Shown: positions 12,358 through 22,329, numbered from the stretch's first letter. The stretch is DNA of 64,000 bases from CALFXN01 sp937957815 (GCA_036788195.1 DAIQNX010000016.1:1-64000); one strand, 5' to 3'. The notes: generated by a model from the letters alone, not told the origin. Program-made: numbers and translations.

Positions 12358-13350
12358 TCAGTCCTCTCCGGAGGCCCTCTTCAGACGATCCCGGATAGCC
12401 CGGCCAAGCCCTTCCTCTTCCGGCCATTCCGCGACAATAACCGCAGCGCCGCAGCGTTCCAGCTCTCTCATCGCGGAAAAGAGCCCACGTGCATAGTTTT
12501 CCGGGTCCCGGAAAAGGATCGAACGGAGCGTTTCCGCCGGAAAGGTCCGTATCCCCATATACGCAACCGGCTTCCGCAGGGCTTTCGTTTCGATCAGAAG
12601 CAGCGCTTCGGCTTCATTCGTTCCATTCCACGTCACGAGAGGGATTCCGGGCGCGTAGTGACGGAATCTCGTCCCGGGAGAACGCTTCAGGAGATGTTCC
12701 CCTTCCGGAGAACGTACGATGCCGGCGACTGTTGCGAGATCTTCGACCGATGTTCCGCCCGGACGAAGCAGGACGACATCGTCTCCGGTGACGTCGACAA
12801 CGGTCGATTCCACGCCGAAACGTGTCGCTCCCCCGTCGAGAATCAGGTCGACCCTTTCGCCGAGGTCTTCGAGTACACTCGCCGCGTTCGTCGGACTCGG
12901 ACGTCCACTCCTGTTCGCACTGGGTGCAGCGATCGGAAACCTCGTCCGCTCGATGAGGGCCAAAGCGACCGGATGCGCCGGCATCCGTATCGCGACGGTA
13001 TCGAGCCCTCCCCGCACCTCGGCCGGAACGACGCGCAAAGCCGAAAGAACGATCGTCAACGGCCCCGGCCAGAATCTGTCTATGAGCAACCGAGCCCTGT
13101 CCGTTAGAACGGCAAGCTCTTCGACATCCTTCATCGAAGCCACGTGAAGGATGAGCGGATTCGACGAAGGTCGCCCCTTCGCGGCGTAGATGCGTCGTGC
13201 GGCTTCGGGATCGAGGCCGTTCCCGCCGAGGCCGTACACCGTTTCCGTCGGAAACGCGACGAGACCTCCTTCCGCTAGTATCCGGGCTGCCCTGGCGATG
13301 ATTCTTTCGTCCGGATTCCACGGATCGACGCGAACGACAGCTTCCCGCAT
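12358..13350 (-). CDS. tsaC: L-threonylcarbamoyladenylate synthase, Sua5/YwlC type
   Basis: This 330-residue enzyme makes threonylcarbamoyl-AMP from threonine, bicarbonate and ATP, the first step of t6A37 modification of ANN-decoding tRNAs. The N-terminal YrdC domain (about 10-200) shows FPTETVYGLGGNG, AAKGRPSSNPLILHV and APSANRSGRPSPT. The C-terminal Sua5 domain follows SPGTRFRHYAPG, so this is the long two-domain form. The ATG lies 6 bases after tgt, and its ribosome-binding site GGAGGAG is the end of the tgt reading frame. The partner tsaD is in this window but far away (54887-55942). Confidence 0.93.
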   Translation of the reverse strand: MREAVVRVDPWNPDERIIARAARILAEGGLVAFPTETVYGLGGNGLDPEAARRIYAAKGRPSSNPLILHVASMKDVEELAVLTDRARLLIDRFWPGPLTIVLSALRVVPAEVRGGLDTVAIRMPAHPVALALIERTRFPIAAPSANRSGRPSPTNAASVLEDLGERVDLILDGGATRFGVESTVVDVTGDDVVLLRPGGTSVEDLATVAGIVRSPEGEHLLKRSPGTRFRHYAPGIPLVTWNGTNEAEALLLIETKALRKPVAYMGIRTFPAETLRSILFRDPENYARGLFSAMRELERCGAAVIVAEWPEEEGLGRAIRDRLKRASGED

Positions 13351-13356
13351 CCTCCG

Positions 13357-14475
13357 TCACTCCTCCGGCGCCGCGCCGTAGGACGCGGTGAAATGATCGC
13401 GAAATTCGAGGAAGCGGCCATCTATGATCGCCTGCCGCATCTTCTCCGCGAGGGAGACGAGAAAGCGAAGGTTGTGCCAGCTGCACAAACGCGACGAAAG
13501 GATCTCACCCGACCTGTGGAGATGCCGGACATACGCCCGCGTGTACGTACGGCACGCATGGCAGTCGCACGTCGGGTCGAGCGGGGAGAAATCGCGTTCG
13601 TATATCTTGTTCTTGATGTTGATCGGACCGCGGGAAGTCAGGAGCGTTCCGTTCCGGCCGTTCCGGGTCGGCAGGACGCAATCGAACATATCGACGCCGC
13701 GCGCGACGCCCTCCACGAGATTCAACGGGTGACCGACTCCCATGAGGTACCTCGGCTTCCCGAACGGCAAAACGGGATTGAGGACATCGAGGATCCGGTA
13801 CATATCCGAATGACTCTCACCGACGGAGAGTCCTCCGATGGCGTACCCGGGGAATTCCATCGGCGTCAGTTCCGCGGCCGACCGGATTCTCAGATCCTCG
13901 AAGACGGACCCCTGAACGATGCCGAAGAGGGCGTTCCCCCATCCTCTCCACGCCTCGAGCGATCGTTCTGCCCAGAGAGTCGTCCGTCGAACGCCTTCTT
14001 CCGCCTGGACGCGCGTGCACGGATACGGAACGCACTGGTCGAAGCACATGGCGATGTCGCTGTCAAGCGAACGTTGCACTTGCGTTGCCCGTTCGGGCGT
14101 CATGAAGTGCCGGCTCCCGTCGAGGTACGACTGGAACTCGACTCCTTCATCCGAAATTCGGTTGAGCGAGGCGAGCGAGAACACCTGGAAGCCTCCGCTG
14201 TCGGTCAGGATGCTCCGGTCCCACGACATGAAGGAATGAAGCCCGCCCGCGTCCCTTATGAGGTCTTCTCCGGGACGGAGGTACAGATGGTATGTGTTCG
14301 AGAGGATGATCTGCGCCCCGAGTTCCTTCAGCTCGAACGGAGCCATCGCCTTGACGGTCGCCTGAGTTCCGACGGGCATGAAGACGGGCGTTTTCAGAAC
14401 CCCGTGGGGCGTCTCGAATTCTCCGGCACGCGCGCCGGTCACGGGACATTGCGCGATGACGCGGAACTCAAACAT
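13357..14475 (-). CDS. tgt: Queuine tRNA-guanine transglycosylase
   Basis: TGT exchanges guanine-34 in GUN-anticodon tRNAs for the queuosine precursor preQ1. I choose the ATG at 14475 (372 residues, MFEFRVIAQCPVTG), seven bases after GAGGAG, rather than a TTG five codons earlier. The catalytic region contains ILTDSGGFQVFSL, and zinc ligands follow the CDCHAC...H pattern near residue 300. The first eight bases overlap the end of tatD. No other queuosine genes (queA, queCDEF) are adjacent. Confidence 0.96.
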   Translation of the reverse strand: MFEFRVIAQCPVTGARAGEFETPHGVLKTPVFMPVGTQATVKAMAPFELKELGAQIILSNTYHLYLRPGEDLIRDAGGLHSFMSWDRSILTDSGGFQVFSLASLNRISDEGVEFQSYLDGSRHFMTPERATQVQRSLDSDIAMCFDQCVPYPCTRVQAEEGVRRTTLWAERSLEAWRGWGNALFGIVQGSVFEDLRIRSAAELTPMEFPGYAIGGLSVGESHSDMYRILDVLNPVLPFGKPRYLMGVGHPLNLVEGVARGVDMFDCVLPTRNGRNGTLLTSRGPINIKNKIYERDFSPLDPTCDCHACRTYTRAYVRHLHRSGEILSSRLCSWHNLRFLVSLAEKMRQAIIDGRFLEFRDHFTASYGAAPEE

Positions 14476-15256
14476 TCGTTTTCTCCTCAATTCCGAACAA
14501 CTTCACGAAATTCTCCCTGACGCGGAGCGAGAATTCTCCGACGTCCATGCCGCGGATCGTTGCAATCAGTTCGTACACCTCGACGACGTTGACCGGTTCG
14601 TTCCGTTTCCCGCGCCTGCTCTGCGGCGAGAGATACGGCGAGTCGGTTTCGCAGAGGATCCGGTCGATCGGAATTCTCGACGCGACCGACCGGAGCTCCT
14701 CGTTTTTCCTGTACGTCACGGGCCCAGCGAAAGAAATTGAGTACCCGAGGTCGAGGAACGAGACCGCATGCTCCCACCGGCCCGAAAAGCAGTGGATCAC
14801 CCCCGTCGTTCCGTTCCCGTCACGGCCGAGGATCCGGATCGCGTCGTCGAATGCGTCCCGAACGTGGATCACGACTGGGAGACGTTCGCGCTTCGCCCAC
14901 TCGAGGTGCATCGAGAACACCGCCTGCTGCTCGGAACGAGGCGAAAAATCATAGAAGTAATCGAGCCCTGTTTCGCCGATCGCAGAAACGGCTCCGTCGC
15001 GGGCGAGCGCGACGAGATCGTCGGGAAGTCCCGAAGAGACCGATGCCGCTTCGTGCGGATGAACGCCGATCGCAGCAGACACGCCGTCGTATTCGCGCGC
15101 GAGATCGACGGCATGTCTGCTCGTCTCCGGATTTCCGGCAACGGCCATCAATCGTTCGACTCCAGCGGTTCTCGCCCGCTCGATCGCGTCTTTCGGCCCT
15201 TCCGGGAACGCCTTTTCGTCAAGATGACAATGAGAATCGATGAATCGTCCCTTCAT
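14468..15256 (-). CDS. tatD: TatD-family metal-dependent hydrolase (deoxyribonuclease)
   Basis: The 262-residue protein opens with the metal-binding FIDSHCHLD motif and has GVHPHEA, GETGLDYFYDF, VIHVRDAFDD, HCFSG and ETDSPYL in the order expected of TatD nucleases. These enzymes hydrolyse DNA and have 3'-5' exonuclease activity. I start at ATG 15256 because GGAGAG precedes it at a proper distance, and the GTG two codons upstream would be too close. It follows the metG terminator by only 15 bases and overlaps tgt, so it probably heads a tatD-tgt-tsaC unit or is reached by read-through. Confidence 0.9.
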   Translation of the reverse strand: MKGRFIDSHCHLDEKAFPEGPKDAIERARTAGVERLMAVAGNPETSRHAVDLAREYDGVSAAIGVHPHEAASVSSGLPDDLVALARDGAVSAIGETGLDYFYDFSPRSEQQAVFSMHLEWAKRERLPVVIHVRDAFDDAIRILGRDGNGTTGVIHCFSGRWEHAVSFLDLGYSISFAGPVTYRKNEELRSVASRIPIDRILCETDSPYLSPQSRRGKRNEPVNVVEVYELIATIRGMDVGEFSLRVRENFVKLFGIEEKTNV

Positions 15257-15270
15257 GTTCACTCTCCCAA

Positions 15271-15301
15271 TAAAACGGGCCTCTCCGTGAAGGGAGGCCC
15301 G
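15271..15301 (-). terminator. Intrinsic terminator after metG
   Basis: A 10-pair GC-rich stem (15276-15285 with 15292-15301, one wobble pair) around a six-base loop is followed on the minus strand by TTTTATT. It lies 38 bases after the metG stop codon. Confidence 0.8.
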
Positions 15302-15339
15302 GTATGACTTCGTCCTGTGTTGCCGGAATTCGGCAGGGT

Positions 15340-17289
15340 TCAGCTGACGCGGCTTCCGAGAGGGGCCGACTCATCCACCGTCAGGAGACCGAGCGCCGAC
15401 TTGTCCTTTGGCCCCGCTGCCAGAAGCATTCCCCTGCTCTCGACACCGCAGAGCGTCGCCGGCTTCAGGTTCGCCACGACAATGATCCGCTTTCCGATGA
15501 GGTCCTGAGGCATGAAAAACTCCTTGATCCCCGAGACGATCTTCCGTTTCTCGTATCCGAGATCGAGATACAGGGCGTAGAGCTTCTTTGCCTTCGGGAT
15601 TTCCTCGACCCCGATGACTTCCGCCACGCGCAGCTCCACGCCCTTGAACTGGTCGATCGCTATCTCCGGCTCGTGCTCGGCCGGCCCTCCCGGCCGTTCC
15701 GGCGCTTTTGCGGAGTTCTTCGCCGAGTCTTTCGCCTCGCGATCCTTCTTCCACTGCTCGACGTCGATCCTCGGGAAAAGGACGTCTCCCTTCCGCGTCT
15801 TCTGACCGGCGGGCGCACGGCGCAGGTCGACCGACGGGAAGCGTTCGTCGAGCGGATCCCCGGCAAATCCGAGCTGCGCGTACATTCTTTTCGCCGCATC
15901 CGGCATGAATGGTGCCATGAGGAGCGCGACGGCGCGCAACATGGCGAAGAGCGTCGAAAGGACCGTGTCGAGACGTTCTCCGTTCCCCTCCCGTCCGAGC
16001 TTCCAGGGCATTGTCTCGTCGATATACTTGTTGCCTCGTCCGAGCAACGCCCAGACGGCTTTCAGGGCTTCGTCGAACGCGAAGACGTCAAGTTTATCCC
16101 TGACCATCGCGAAGGTCCCGTCGATGAGGGCGAGGACGTCTTCGTCGACAGGAAGGATCGCTCCGGGCGCGGGCACGACCCCGTCCCTGTAGTTCCCGAT
16201 CATTTGCAGCGTCCGGTTCAGAAGGTTCCCGAGATCGTTCGCGAGGTCGGAGTTGACGCGCTGCACGAGCGCAAGTTCAGAGAAGTCGCCGTCGAGTCCG
16301 AACGGAACCTCTCTGAGGAGGAAGTACCGGAACGGATCGACGCCGTAGACCCTGGCCATTTCGAACGGATCGACGACGTTCCCCTTCGATTTCGACATCT
16401 TCTCCCCCTCGACGGTCCACCATCCATGCGCGAACACGCAGACGGGGGGATTGAGGCCGAGCGCGAGGAGCATGATCGGCCAGATGACGCAGTGAAACCG
16501 GATAATGTCCTTGCCCACGAGATGCCGGACAGAGGGCCAGAATCGCGCGAATTTTTCGGGGTCGTCGAGGTAGCCGCACGCCGTGGCGTAGTTGATCAGC
16601 GCGTCGAACCAGACGTAGACGACGTGCCTGTTGTCACCGGGGACCGGGATCCCCCATTTGAGCGTCGTCCGGGAGATCGACTGGTCCCGCACTCCTGATC
16701 GCAGAAAGCTCACGATCTCGTTGTAACGGCTTTTCGGCAGGATCGCCTGCGGATTCGCCTCATAGTATGCGAGAAGCTGTTCCGCATACTTCGACGCCCG
16801 GAAGAAATAACTTTCCTCCTGCATCTGCACGAGCGGACGACCGCAGTCGGGGCACGTCCTGTTGTCTCCCATGCTGCTCTCCGGGACATACGTCTCGCAC
16901 GGGACGCAGTACCACCCCTCGTAGGCCCCCTTGTAGATATCTCCCTGGTCCATGAGTTTTTTGAACATGCTCTGGACGACTCGTTCATGGCGTTCCTCCG
17001 TCGTCCGGATGAAGTCGTCGTTGGAGATGCCGAGAACCCCCCAGAGCTTCTTGAAATTCTGCATGGTGGTATCGGCCAGCTGCTGCGCAGTCATCCCCTT
17101 GGCCTCGGCGCTCTGCTGGATCTTCTGGCCGTGTTCGTCCGTCCCCGTAAGGAAGAAGACGTCATCGCCGCGCATGCGCATGTGCCTGCACATGACGTCG
17201 GCGGCGATTGTCGTATAGGCGTGGCCGATATGCGGAATATCGTTCACGTAATAGATCGGAGTCGTGAGATAGAAGCTCTTGTCCGGCAT
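15340..17289 (-). CDS. metG: Methionyl-tRNA synthetase with C-terminal tRNA-binding domain
   Basis: MetRS charges initiator and elongator tRNA-Met. From the ATG at 17289, preceded by GGGAGGGG, the protein is 649 residues. HIGH is at 20-23, a zinc knuckle with C128, C131, C146 and C149, and the KMSKS loop at 297-301. The last 108 residues form an EMAPII-like tRNA-binding domain, which allows dimerisation in homologues. The open frame continues upstream into rsmI, but that part has no MetRS homology and is rejected. It lies downstream of rsmI on the same strand. Confidence 0.96.
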   Translation of the reverse strand: MPDKSFYLTTPIYYVNDIPHIGHAYTTIAADVMCRHMRMRGDDVFFLTGTDEHGQKIQQSAEAKGMTAQQLADTTMQNFKKLWGVLGISNDDFIRTTEERHERVVQSMFKKLMDQGDIYKGAYEGWYCVPCETYVPESSMGDNRTCPDCGRPLVQMQEESYFFRASKYAEQLLAYYEANPQAILPKSRYNEIVSFLRSGVRDQSISRTTLKWGIPVPGDNRHVVYVWFDALINYATACGYLDDPEKFARFWPSVRHLVGKDIIRFHCVIWPIMLLALGLNPPVCVFAHGWWTVEGEKMSKSKGNVVDPFEMARVYGVDPFRYFLLREVPFGLDGDFSELALVQRVNSDLANDLGNLLNRTLQMIGNYRDGVVPAPGAILPVDEDVLALIDGTFAMVRDKLDVFAFDEALKAVWALLGRGNKYIDETMPWKLGREGNGERLDTVLSTLFAMLRAVALLMAPFMPDAAKRMYAQLGFAGDPLDERFPSVDLRRAPAGQKTRKGDVLFPRIDVEQWKKDREAKDSAKNSAKAPERPGGPAEHEPEIAIDQFKGVELRVAEVIGVEEIPKAKKLYALYLDLGYEKRKIVSGIKEFFMPQDLIGKRIIVVANLKPATLCGVESRGMLLAAGPKDKSALGLLTVDESAPLGSRVS

Positions 17290-17327
17290 GTCCGTTCCCC
17301 TCCCTGCTCCCGCAACGCCGCGGGGCA

Positions 17328-18170
17328 TCAGTCGCGCCGCGCTTTTCCGGGAGTCTTTTCTGAAAAAAGATACTCCTTGACGCGGTTTTTCGGTACACCA
17401 TACAACTGATTGATCGTTTTTACAATATCCCTCGCGTCGATTTGTTCCGCGAGCAATCTCCCGACCGCCCCGCGCCATTCGCTGTCAGCCGTTTCGCTGA
17501 CCGGGGCTCCTCCGACCACGAGCACCATTTCGCCGCGAAGGACGTCGTTCCTCCGCACTCGCTCCATAATGAGATCGAGCGTTCCCCTGATACTTTCCTG
17601 ATGAATCTTCGAAATCTCCCGGACGAGCGCGGCGTTCCGGTTTCCGAAAACGGCCGCGACAGATTCGATGTGGTCCGCGAGCTTGTGCGGAGAAACGTAG
17701 AAGATCATCGTCTGCGGAAGGGATCTGAGCACTTCGAGCGCCGCCTTCCTCTCTCCCGCCTTGTCCGGCAGAAAACCGAAGAACAGGAACGGATGGACGG
17801 GGAGTCCGGAAAGAAGGAGCGCGGGCACGAAGGCCGTGGCTCCCGGCAAAACGTCGACGTCTATATCGGCCTGGAGGGCCGCTGCGATGATGTACGCGCC
17901 GGGGTCGGAGATCCCAGGGGTTCCGGCATCCGACACGAGGGCGACGCGTTCTCCGTCGAGCAGGCGTCCGACGAACTCATCCGTCCGGGAACGTTCGTTA
18001 TGCGCGTGGTATGAGACGAGAGGCGTCCGAATCGCGTATCTCCGCGTCAGTATCGATGTCGTTCTCGTGTCCTCGCAGAGGATGATATCCGCCTCACGCA
18101 GGACGCGAATCGCTCGGAGAGTGATGTCTTCGAGATTTCCGACAGGCGTCGGAACGACCGTCAGCGGCAT
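17328..18170 (-). CDS. rsmI: 16S rRNA (cytidine-1402-2'-O)-methyltransferase
   Basis: The 280-residue protein starts MPLTVVPTPVGNLEDITLRA and contains CEDTRTT and SDAGTPGISDPG, hallmarks of the RsmI branch of tetrapyrrole-methylase-fold enzymes. RsmI methylates the ribose of C1402 near the ribosomal P site using S-adenosylmethionine. The start overlaps the preceding methyltransferase gene by 10 bases. The position between a TrmN6-like gene and metG groups RNA-modification and translation genes. Confidence 0.93.
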   Translation of the reverse strand: MPLTVVPTPVGNLEDITLRAIRVLREADIILCEDTRTTSILTRRYAIRTPLVSYHAHNERSRTDEFVGRLLDGERVALVSDAGTPGISDPGAYIIAAALQADIDVDVLPGATAFVPALLLSGLPVHPFLFFGFLPDKAGERKAALEVLRSLPQTMIFYVSPHKLADHIESVAAVFGNRNAALVREISKIHQESIRGTLDLIMERVRRNDVLRGEMVLVVGGAPVSETADSEWRGAVGRLLAEQIDARDIVKTINQLYGVPKNRVKEYLFSEKTPGKARRD

Positions 18171-18916
18171 CCGTCCCCTCCCGGCGAATAGGCCCGTCTC
18201 GTGTCCTCGCTCTCTTCCCCGTCTCCTCCGCGCAGAAAGAACGGCGGTTCGACGAACAGTCCCTTCCCGGCGGCGCGGACGGCTTCGACGAGAACGACCG
18301 AAGCATACGCACCGGGACGATGATGCACGAAGCGAAGCCGTTTCGGTTCAAGCCGTATCGCCGACATCGCGGCGAGAAGCTCGGATGTCCTGTCCGCTAC
18401 AAAAACCATATAGAGCCTCCCTTTGTTCCGGAGAAGCCACTTCGCGGCCGCAAGGACGTCTTCGAGGGAACAGCACAGATCCTGTCTCGCCGTCGCGGAG
18501 GAAATCCCGGCGCTTCGACGATTCCTGCAGAGTTCATGATATGGAGGGTTCGTCACGACCACATCCGCCGATTCTGAAGAAAACAGGTTTCTGACCTCGC
18601 GGAGGTCGCCGCAGATGAAGTTCACCCGATCGGAAAGACCGTTTTCCCCTGCGTTTCGTTTCGCGAGATCCGCAAGAGCGGGCTGGATCTCGACTCCGAC
18701 AATGGGTCCGGCCAGCGGGAAACGGAGGCCCAGAAGAAGGGCTACAGCACCGGTGGCGGATCCGAGCTCGATCGTTTTCTCTCCGTTCCTGATGTACGCG
18801 AAATCAGAAAGCAGGACCGTATCCACGGAAACCCGCGGCCCTTCGGGGGGCTGCCACATCCGGAGAGCTCCGCGCAGGATGTCGTCCCGCTTCTCAGACA
18901 TGCATCCGTCTTTCAT
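18161..18916 (-). CDS. tRNA1(Val) A37 N6-methyltransferase-like protein (TrmN6/YfiC family)
   Basis: A 251-residue class I SAM-dependent methyltransferase. ELGSATGAVALLLG is the SAM-binding loop (about 50-63), and VVTNPPYHE contains the NPPY motif typical of N6-adenine or glutamine methylation. The overall length and the neighbourhood with rsmI match TrmN6-like enzymes that modify A37 of a valine tRNA in E. coli. The exact substrate here is inferred. The start ATG forms a 4-base ATGA overlap with the smc stop, so it is translationally coupled to smc. Confidence 0.8.
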   Translation of the reverse strand: MKDGCMSEKRDDILRGALRMWQPPEGPRVSVDTVLLSDFAYIRNGEKTIELGSATGAVALLLGLRFPLAGPIVGVEIQPALADLAKRNAGENGLSDRVNFICGDLREVRNLFSSESADVVVTNPPYHELCRNRRSAGISSATARQDLCCSLEDVLAAAKWLLRNKGRLYMVFVADRTSELLAAMSAIRLEPKRLRFVHHRPGAYASVVLVEAVRAAGKGLFVEPPFFLRGGDGEESEDTRRAYSPGGDGCR

Positions 18917-21900
18917 CGCCAGTCCTCGAGGTTGATGCCGACAACCTGTGACAATCCCGGCTCCGACATCGTCACTCCGTAGAGGACATCAGCGCGTTCC
19001 ATAGTCGCCCGGCGGTGCGTCATCACGATAAGTTGCAGACGCGTCGCGTACTCCCTCGCAAGCGCCGCGAAGCGCAGAAGATTATATTCGTCGAGGGCGG
19101 CATCCACCTCGTCCAGAACGGCGAGTGGAACGGCGGCAACCTCCATGCACGCGAAGAGCAGAGAGATACCCGTAAGCGACTGTTCCCCGCCGGAAAGTTG
19201 CGCGAGGCTTTGCATTTTCTTTCCCGGCGGTCGCGCGACGATATCGACTCCGGAATCCCAGAACGAGTCTCCCTCGAGAAGTTCGAGACGCGCCTCTCCG
19301 CCGCCGAGAAGATGCCGGAACAGATCGCTGAAGCGAGCCGCGATATCCGTCAGCGCGTTTCCGAAAAGCGTCCCGACATAACGATCCGTCTCCTCGATAA
19401 GGCGACACAGCTCTGTCTCGCCGGCGCGGAGATCCTCGAAATTTTCGTTCAGAAACCCGATCCGATCCGCCAGTGAAGAATCTTCCGATAAAACTCCGAG
19501 ATCGTACACTCCGATCGCCTTCAGATCCCTTTCGTAGCGGCGAACCGTATTCCAGATACCGGCGAGGTCCGACTCTCCGACACCCTCACGGACGCCGGGA
19601 TACGGGTATTGCTCCTCCCAGGAATCGATCAGCTGCGCCCTTTCCCGCTCGACATTCTCGATCTGTCGGTCGACCTCCCTATGCCCGAGGTCGACCGAAG
19701 ACACCCTCTTTCCGGCATCTCCGAGGTGTTTTCGGAGCCTCGCCAAACGGAGATCTTCCAGTTCCCTCGCTCCGGCTCGGCCCGACAATTCCTCGCGAAC
19801 ATCCCTCCGGCGGCGCCAGAGTCGCGCGCACTCGCTCCCCGCGTCCCGAAGCTTCTCCCACAGGGAAGCGATTTCAATTTCCACCGACGCCATGTCCCTT
19901 TCGAGAGACCGTACGGCTTCCGATGCACGCGAGAATTCTTCCGCAAGGCGCGCGACAAGCGCCTCTCCGGCCCGAAGACGCTCTCTGCACAGGGCATCGG
20001 CAGACTCGGCAGCCGAAAGAAGTGCCGTATCCGACGAGTGGTTGCTCCCATCGATCAAACCGGAGAGTTCTTCCTCGCACGAGGCGATCGTCCGCACGGT
20101 CTCCTCCCTGTCTGAATCCGCCGTTTTCTCGGCATCCGACAGTTCCGCCAGACGGAAAGCAGTTTTCTCGATTGCCGTTCTGAGGCGTTCCAGATGGCGT
20201 TCCATCTCTTCGGCGTGAAGGCGTTCTTCCTGAAGACGTTCCTTGAGGTCTTCGACATTTTTCGTAGCTTCACGCTCGCGCCCCTCCGCTCCGCCGAGCG
20301 CTGACTTCCGTCGATCGATCTCGGTCCGAAGCGCGGCGAGTTTTTCCTCCTGCTCCCGGATAAGGCTGTTCGCGGCGATGGCGCCTTCCGACGCCCGTCT
20401 CTTCCCCCCGCTGACGCTTCCCGTCGCGGCGAAGACCTCGCCATCGAGCGTGACGACGGGAAACCTCCGGTGCGATGAAAGGTTCCGTGCGACCGTTTCG
20501 AAACACTCAACGACGAGGACATCTCCGAGAAGGTGACGCACCGCCCTGTCCCATTCGGGATCGCTGCGAACGAGATCGGCCGCCCAGCCGACGAATCCAG
20601 GCTGCGAGAGCCGGATATCCGGCGCGGGCGTCCTCGGCGAGATCTGGTCAAGGGGAAGAAACGTCGTCCTCCCAGCCTGTTTGCTTTTCAGAAGATCGAT
20701 GCATCGCTTCGCATCGTCGAGAGAGGCGACGGCAAGCCAGTACTGCCTGCCGCCGAGATAAGCTTCGAGAGCGTTCGTCAGCGTATCGGGACACGAAAAG
20801 GCGTCCGCGACCATCCGCATCCCGACGGTGAGCTTTCCGAGCCGGGCCGCGGAGAGAAGGAATCGTACCGGCTCAGGCAGGAGCGCCTGTTCCGCACGAT
20901 CCTTCATCCGGTCGATCGCGTTTTCGATCTGAGATGCCGTTCGGACGGCGGCATGAAGGGCGTTTGTCTCCACCTGACATTCAGTCGCCGCAGCCCCCTT
21001 GGCTTCGACCGCTCTGGAATATGCACCGGAAAACTCCTCCACAAGCGTGCGTTTTTCCCCAAAATCCCTGACAAGCGTGGTCTCCTCTGCACGAAAACCC
21101 CGCACGTCGCGCTCGAGCGCCGTTCTTTCCTCGCGCATCGAACGGGAACGTCGTTCGAGAAAATCACCCCGTACGCGAGCTTCGTTGATCCGGTTCTCAA
21201 GAGCTTCCCGTCTTCGGACAATTTCGGCTTGTTCTGCCTCGGCACGCCGGACCCGCTCCCGTATTTCGGAACAATTCGAGGCGGACTCGCTTGCATTTCG
21301 CCGCAACTGCGCACAATCTTCCTTGCCGCGCCGCAGTTCGGTGTCTCGAAGAAGCAGATTTTCCCTGTTCTTCGAAAGCATCCCGACCATTGCGGCCTTG
21401 CGGACCTTCGCGGAACGAAGCGATCCGGCTCCCGATACGCAGACGCGACGAGCCGCTTCAAGGCTTCGGGTTACGCTCTCGAAATCGGAAAGCAGTGCCT
21501 TCTCCGCCTCTCTTTCCTTTCTGAAGGCATCGAGAAAGGCTTGTTCTCCCCGTTCCCACATGACGCGCCATCGCCGCGCATCGTCACCTTCGATCTCAAG
21601 GAGCGACAGAGACTCCGCGAGATCTCCCAGACGGCGTTCGAGAGCGGTGCGCCGACCGTGATACGCCTGTTTCCGATGCTCGTCGAGGAGCCGAAGGAGT
21701 TCCCTCGCCTTCGCAGCCGTCTCGACCGCCGGAGCGATCTCCTCCCGGCGACGCGAGAGTTCGGCGATGAGCGTCGTCAATCGTCCCATCTCTTCTTTTA
21801 CTCCCGCGAGACGGGCATCGGTTTCGTTCCGTTTCCTGCGGTACTGGTCGATTCCGAAAAGCACCTCAAGGCGCATCCTTCGCTGCAGGGGGCGTTGACG

Positions 21901-22329
21901 GATCGTCTCCGCAACCTCTCCCTGACCGATGAACGCGAACGTTTCGCCGCCGAGACGAAGCATCCGCTTCACCTCGTCAAGATCCTGGAGCCGTATTTTC
22001 TGTCCGTCGTGAAAGAGGACGCTCCCCGTATCTGGAGAAAACGTCCTCCGAATGGTGGAAACCCTGTCCGAATCGCGCAGCGTGAGTATGACGTCGCACT
22101 CCTTCGCGGCGCTGCTCGCGGCGGTTCCCTGAAAAAGAAGCTCCTGCTGACGCGAGATGCGGAGCTTCATCGGGCTCCCCTCGCCAAGCACCCAGGCGAG
22201 CGCGTCGAGGATATTGCTCTTGCCGCTCCCGTTCGGACCAACGACCGCGGTCATTCCCGGAGAAAACGGAAGATCGTGCGACCCTCCGAAACTTTTGAAC
22301 CCTTTAAGGCGCAGTCGTTCTATGTACAA
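18913..22329 (-). CDS. smc: Chromosome segregation ATPase SMC
   Basis: SMC forms the core of bacterial condensin. I start at TTG 22329, with GGAGG nine bases upstream, giving 1138 residues beginning with YIERLRLKGFKSF. The Walker A loop GPNGSGKS is at 31-38, two long coiled-coil arms flank a hinge near 480-650, and the C-terminal head has the signature LSGGEQ near 1045 and Walker B LAVLDEVD near 1070. The first 26 bases lie inside the end of rng. The scpA/scpB partners are not in the window. The longer open frame upstream is rng sequence read in another frame. Confidence 0.93.
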   Translation of the reverse strand: MYIERLRLKGFKSFGGSHDLPFSPGMTAVVGPNGSGKSNILDALAWVLGEGSPMKLRISRQQELLFQGTAASSAAKECDVILTLRDSDRVSTIRRTFSPDTGSVLFHDGQKIRLQDLDEVKRMLRLGGETFAFIGQGEVAETIRQRPLQRRMRLEVLFGIDQYRRKRNETDARLAGVKEEMGRLTTLIAELSRRREEIAPAVETAAKARELLRLLDEHRKQAYHGRRTALERRLGDLAESLSLLEIEGDDARRWRVMWERGEQAFLDAFRKEREAEKALLSDFESVTRSLEAARRVCVSGAGSLRSAKVRKAAMVGMLSKNRENLLLRDTELRRGKEDCAQLRRNASESASNCSEIRERVRRAEAEQAEIVRRREALENRINEARVRGDFLERRSRSMREERTALERDVRGFRAEETTLVRDFGEKRTLVEEFSGAYSRAVEAKGAAATECQVETNALHAAVRTASQIENAIDRMKDRAEQALLPEPVRFLLSAARLGKLTVGMRMVADAFSCPDTLTNALEAYLGGRQYWLAVASLDDAKRCIDLLKSKQAGRTTFLPLDQISPRTPAPDIRLSQPGFVGWAADLVRSDPEWDRAVRHLLGDVLVVECFETVARNLSSHRRFPVVTLDGEVFAATGSVSGGKRRASEGAIAANSLIREQEEKLAALRTEIDRRKSALGGAEGREREATKNVEDLKERLQEERLHAEEMERHLERLRTAIEKTAFRLAELSDAEKTADSDREETVRTIASCEEELSGLIDGSNHSSDTALLSAAESADALCRERLRAGEALVARLAEEFSRASEAVRSLERDMASVEIEIASLWEKLRDAGSECARLWRRRRDVREELSGRAGARELEDLRLARLRKHLGDAGKRVSSVDLGHREVDRQIENVERERAQLIDSWEEQYPYPGVREGVGESDLAGIWNTVRRYERDLKAIGVYDLGVLSEDSSLADRIGFLNENFEDLRAGETELCRLIEETDRYVGTLFGNALTDIAARFSDLFRHLLGGGEARLELLEGDSFWDSGVDIVARPPGKKMQSLAQLSGGEQSLTGISLLFACMEVAAVPLAVLDEVDAALDEYNLLRFAALAREYATRLQLIVMTHRRATMERADVLYGVTMSEPGLSQVVGINLEDWR

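Noticed and set aside
17290..17327. T-box leader before metG
   Set aside because: Only 38 bases separate rsmI and metG, with no T-box sequence or specifier stem.
17290..17478. N-terminal extension of metG
   Set aside because: The extra residues overlap rsmI and precede the normal MetRS start, which has a strong ribosome-binding site.
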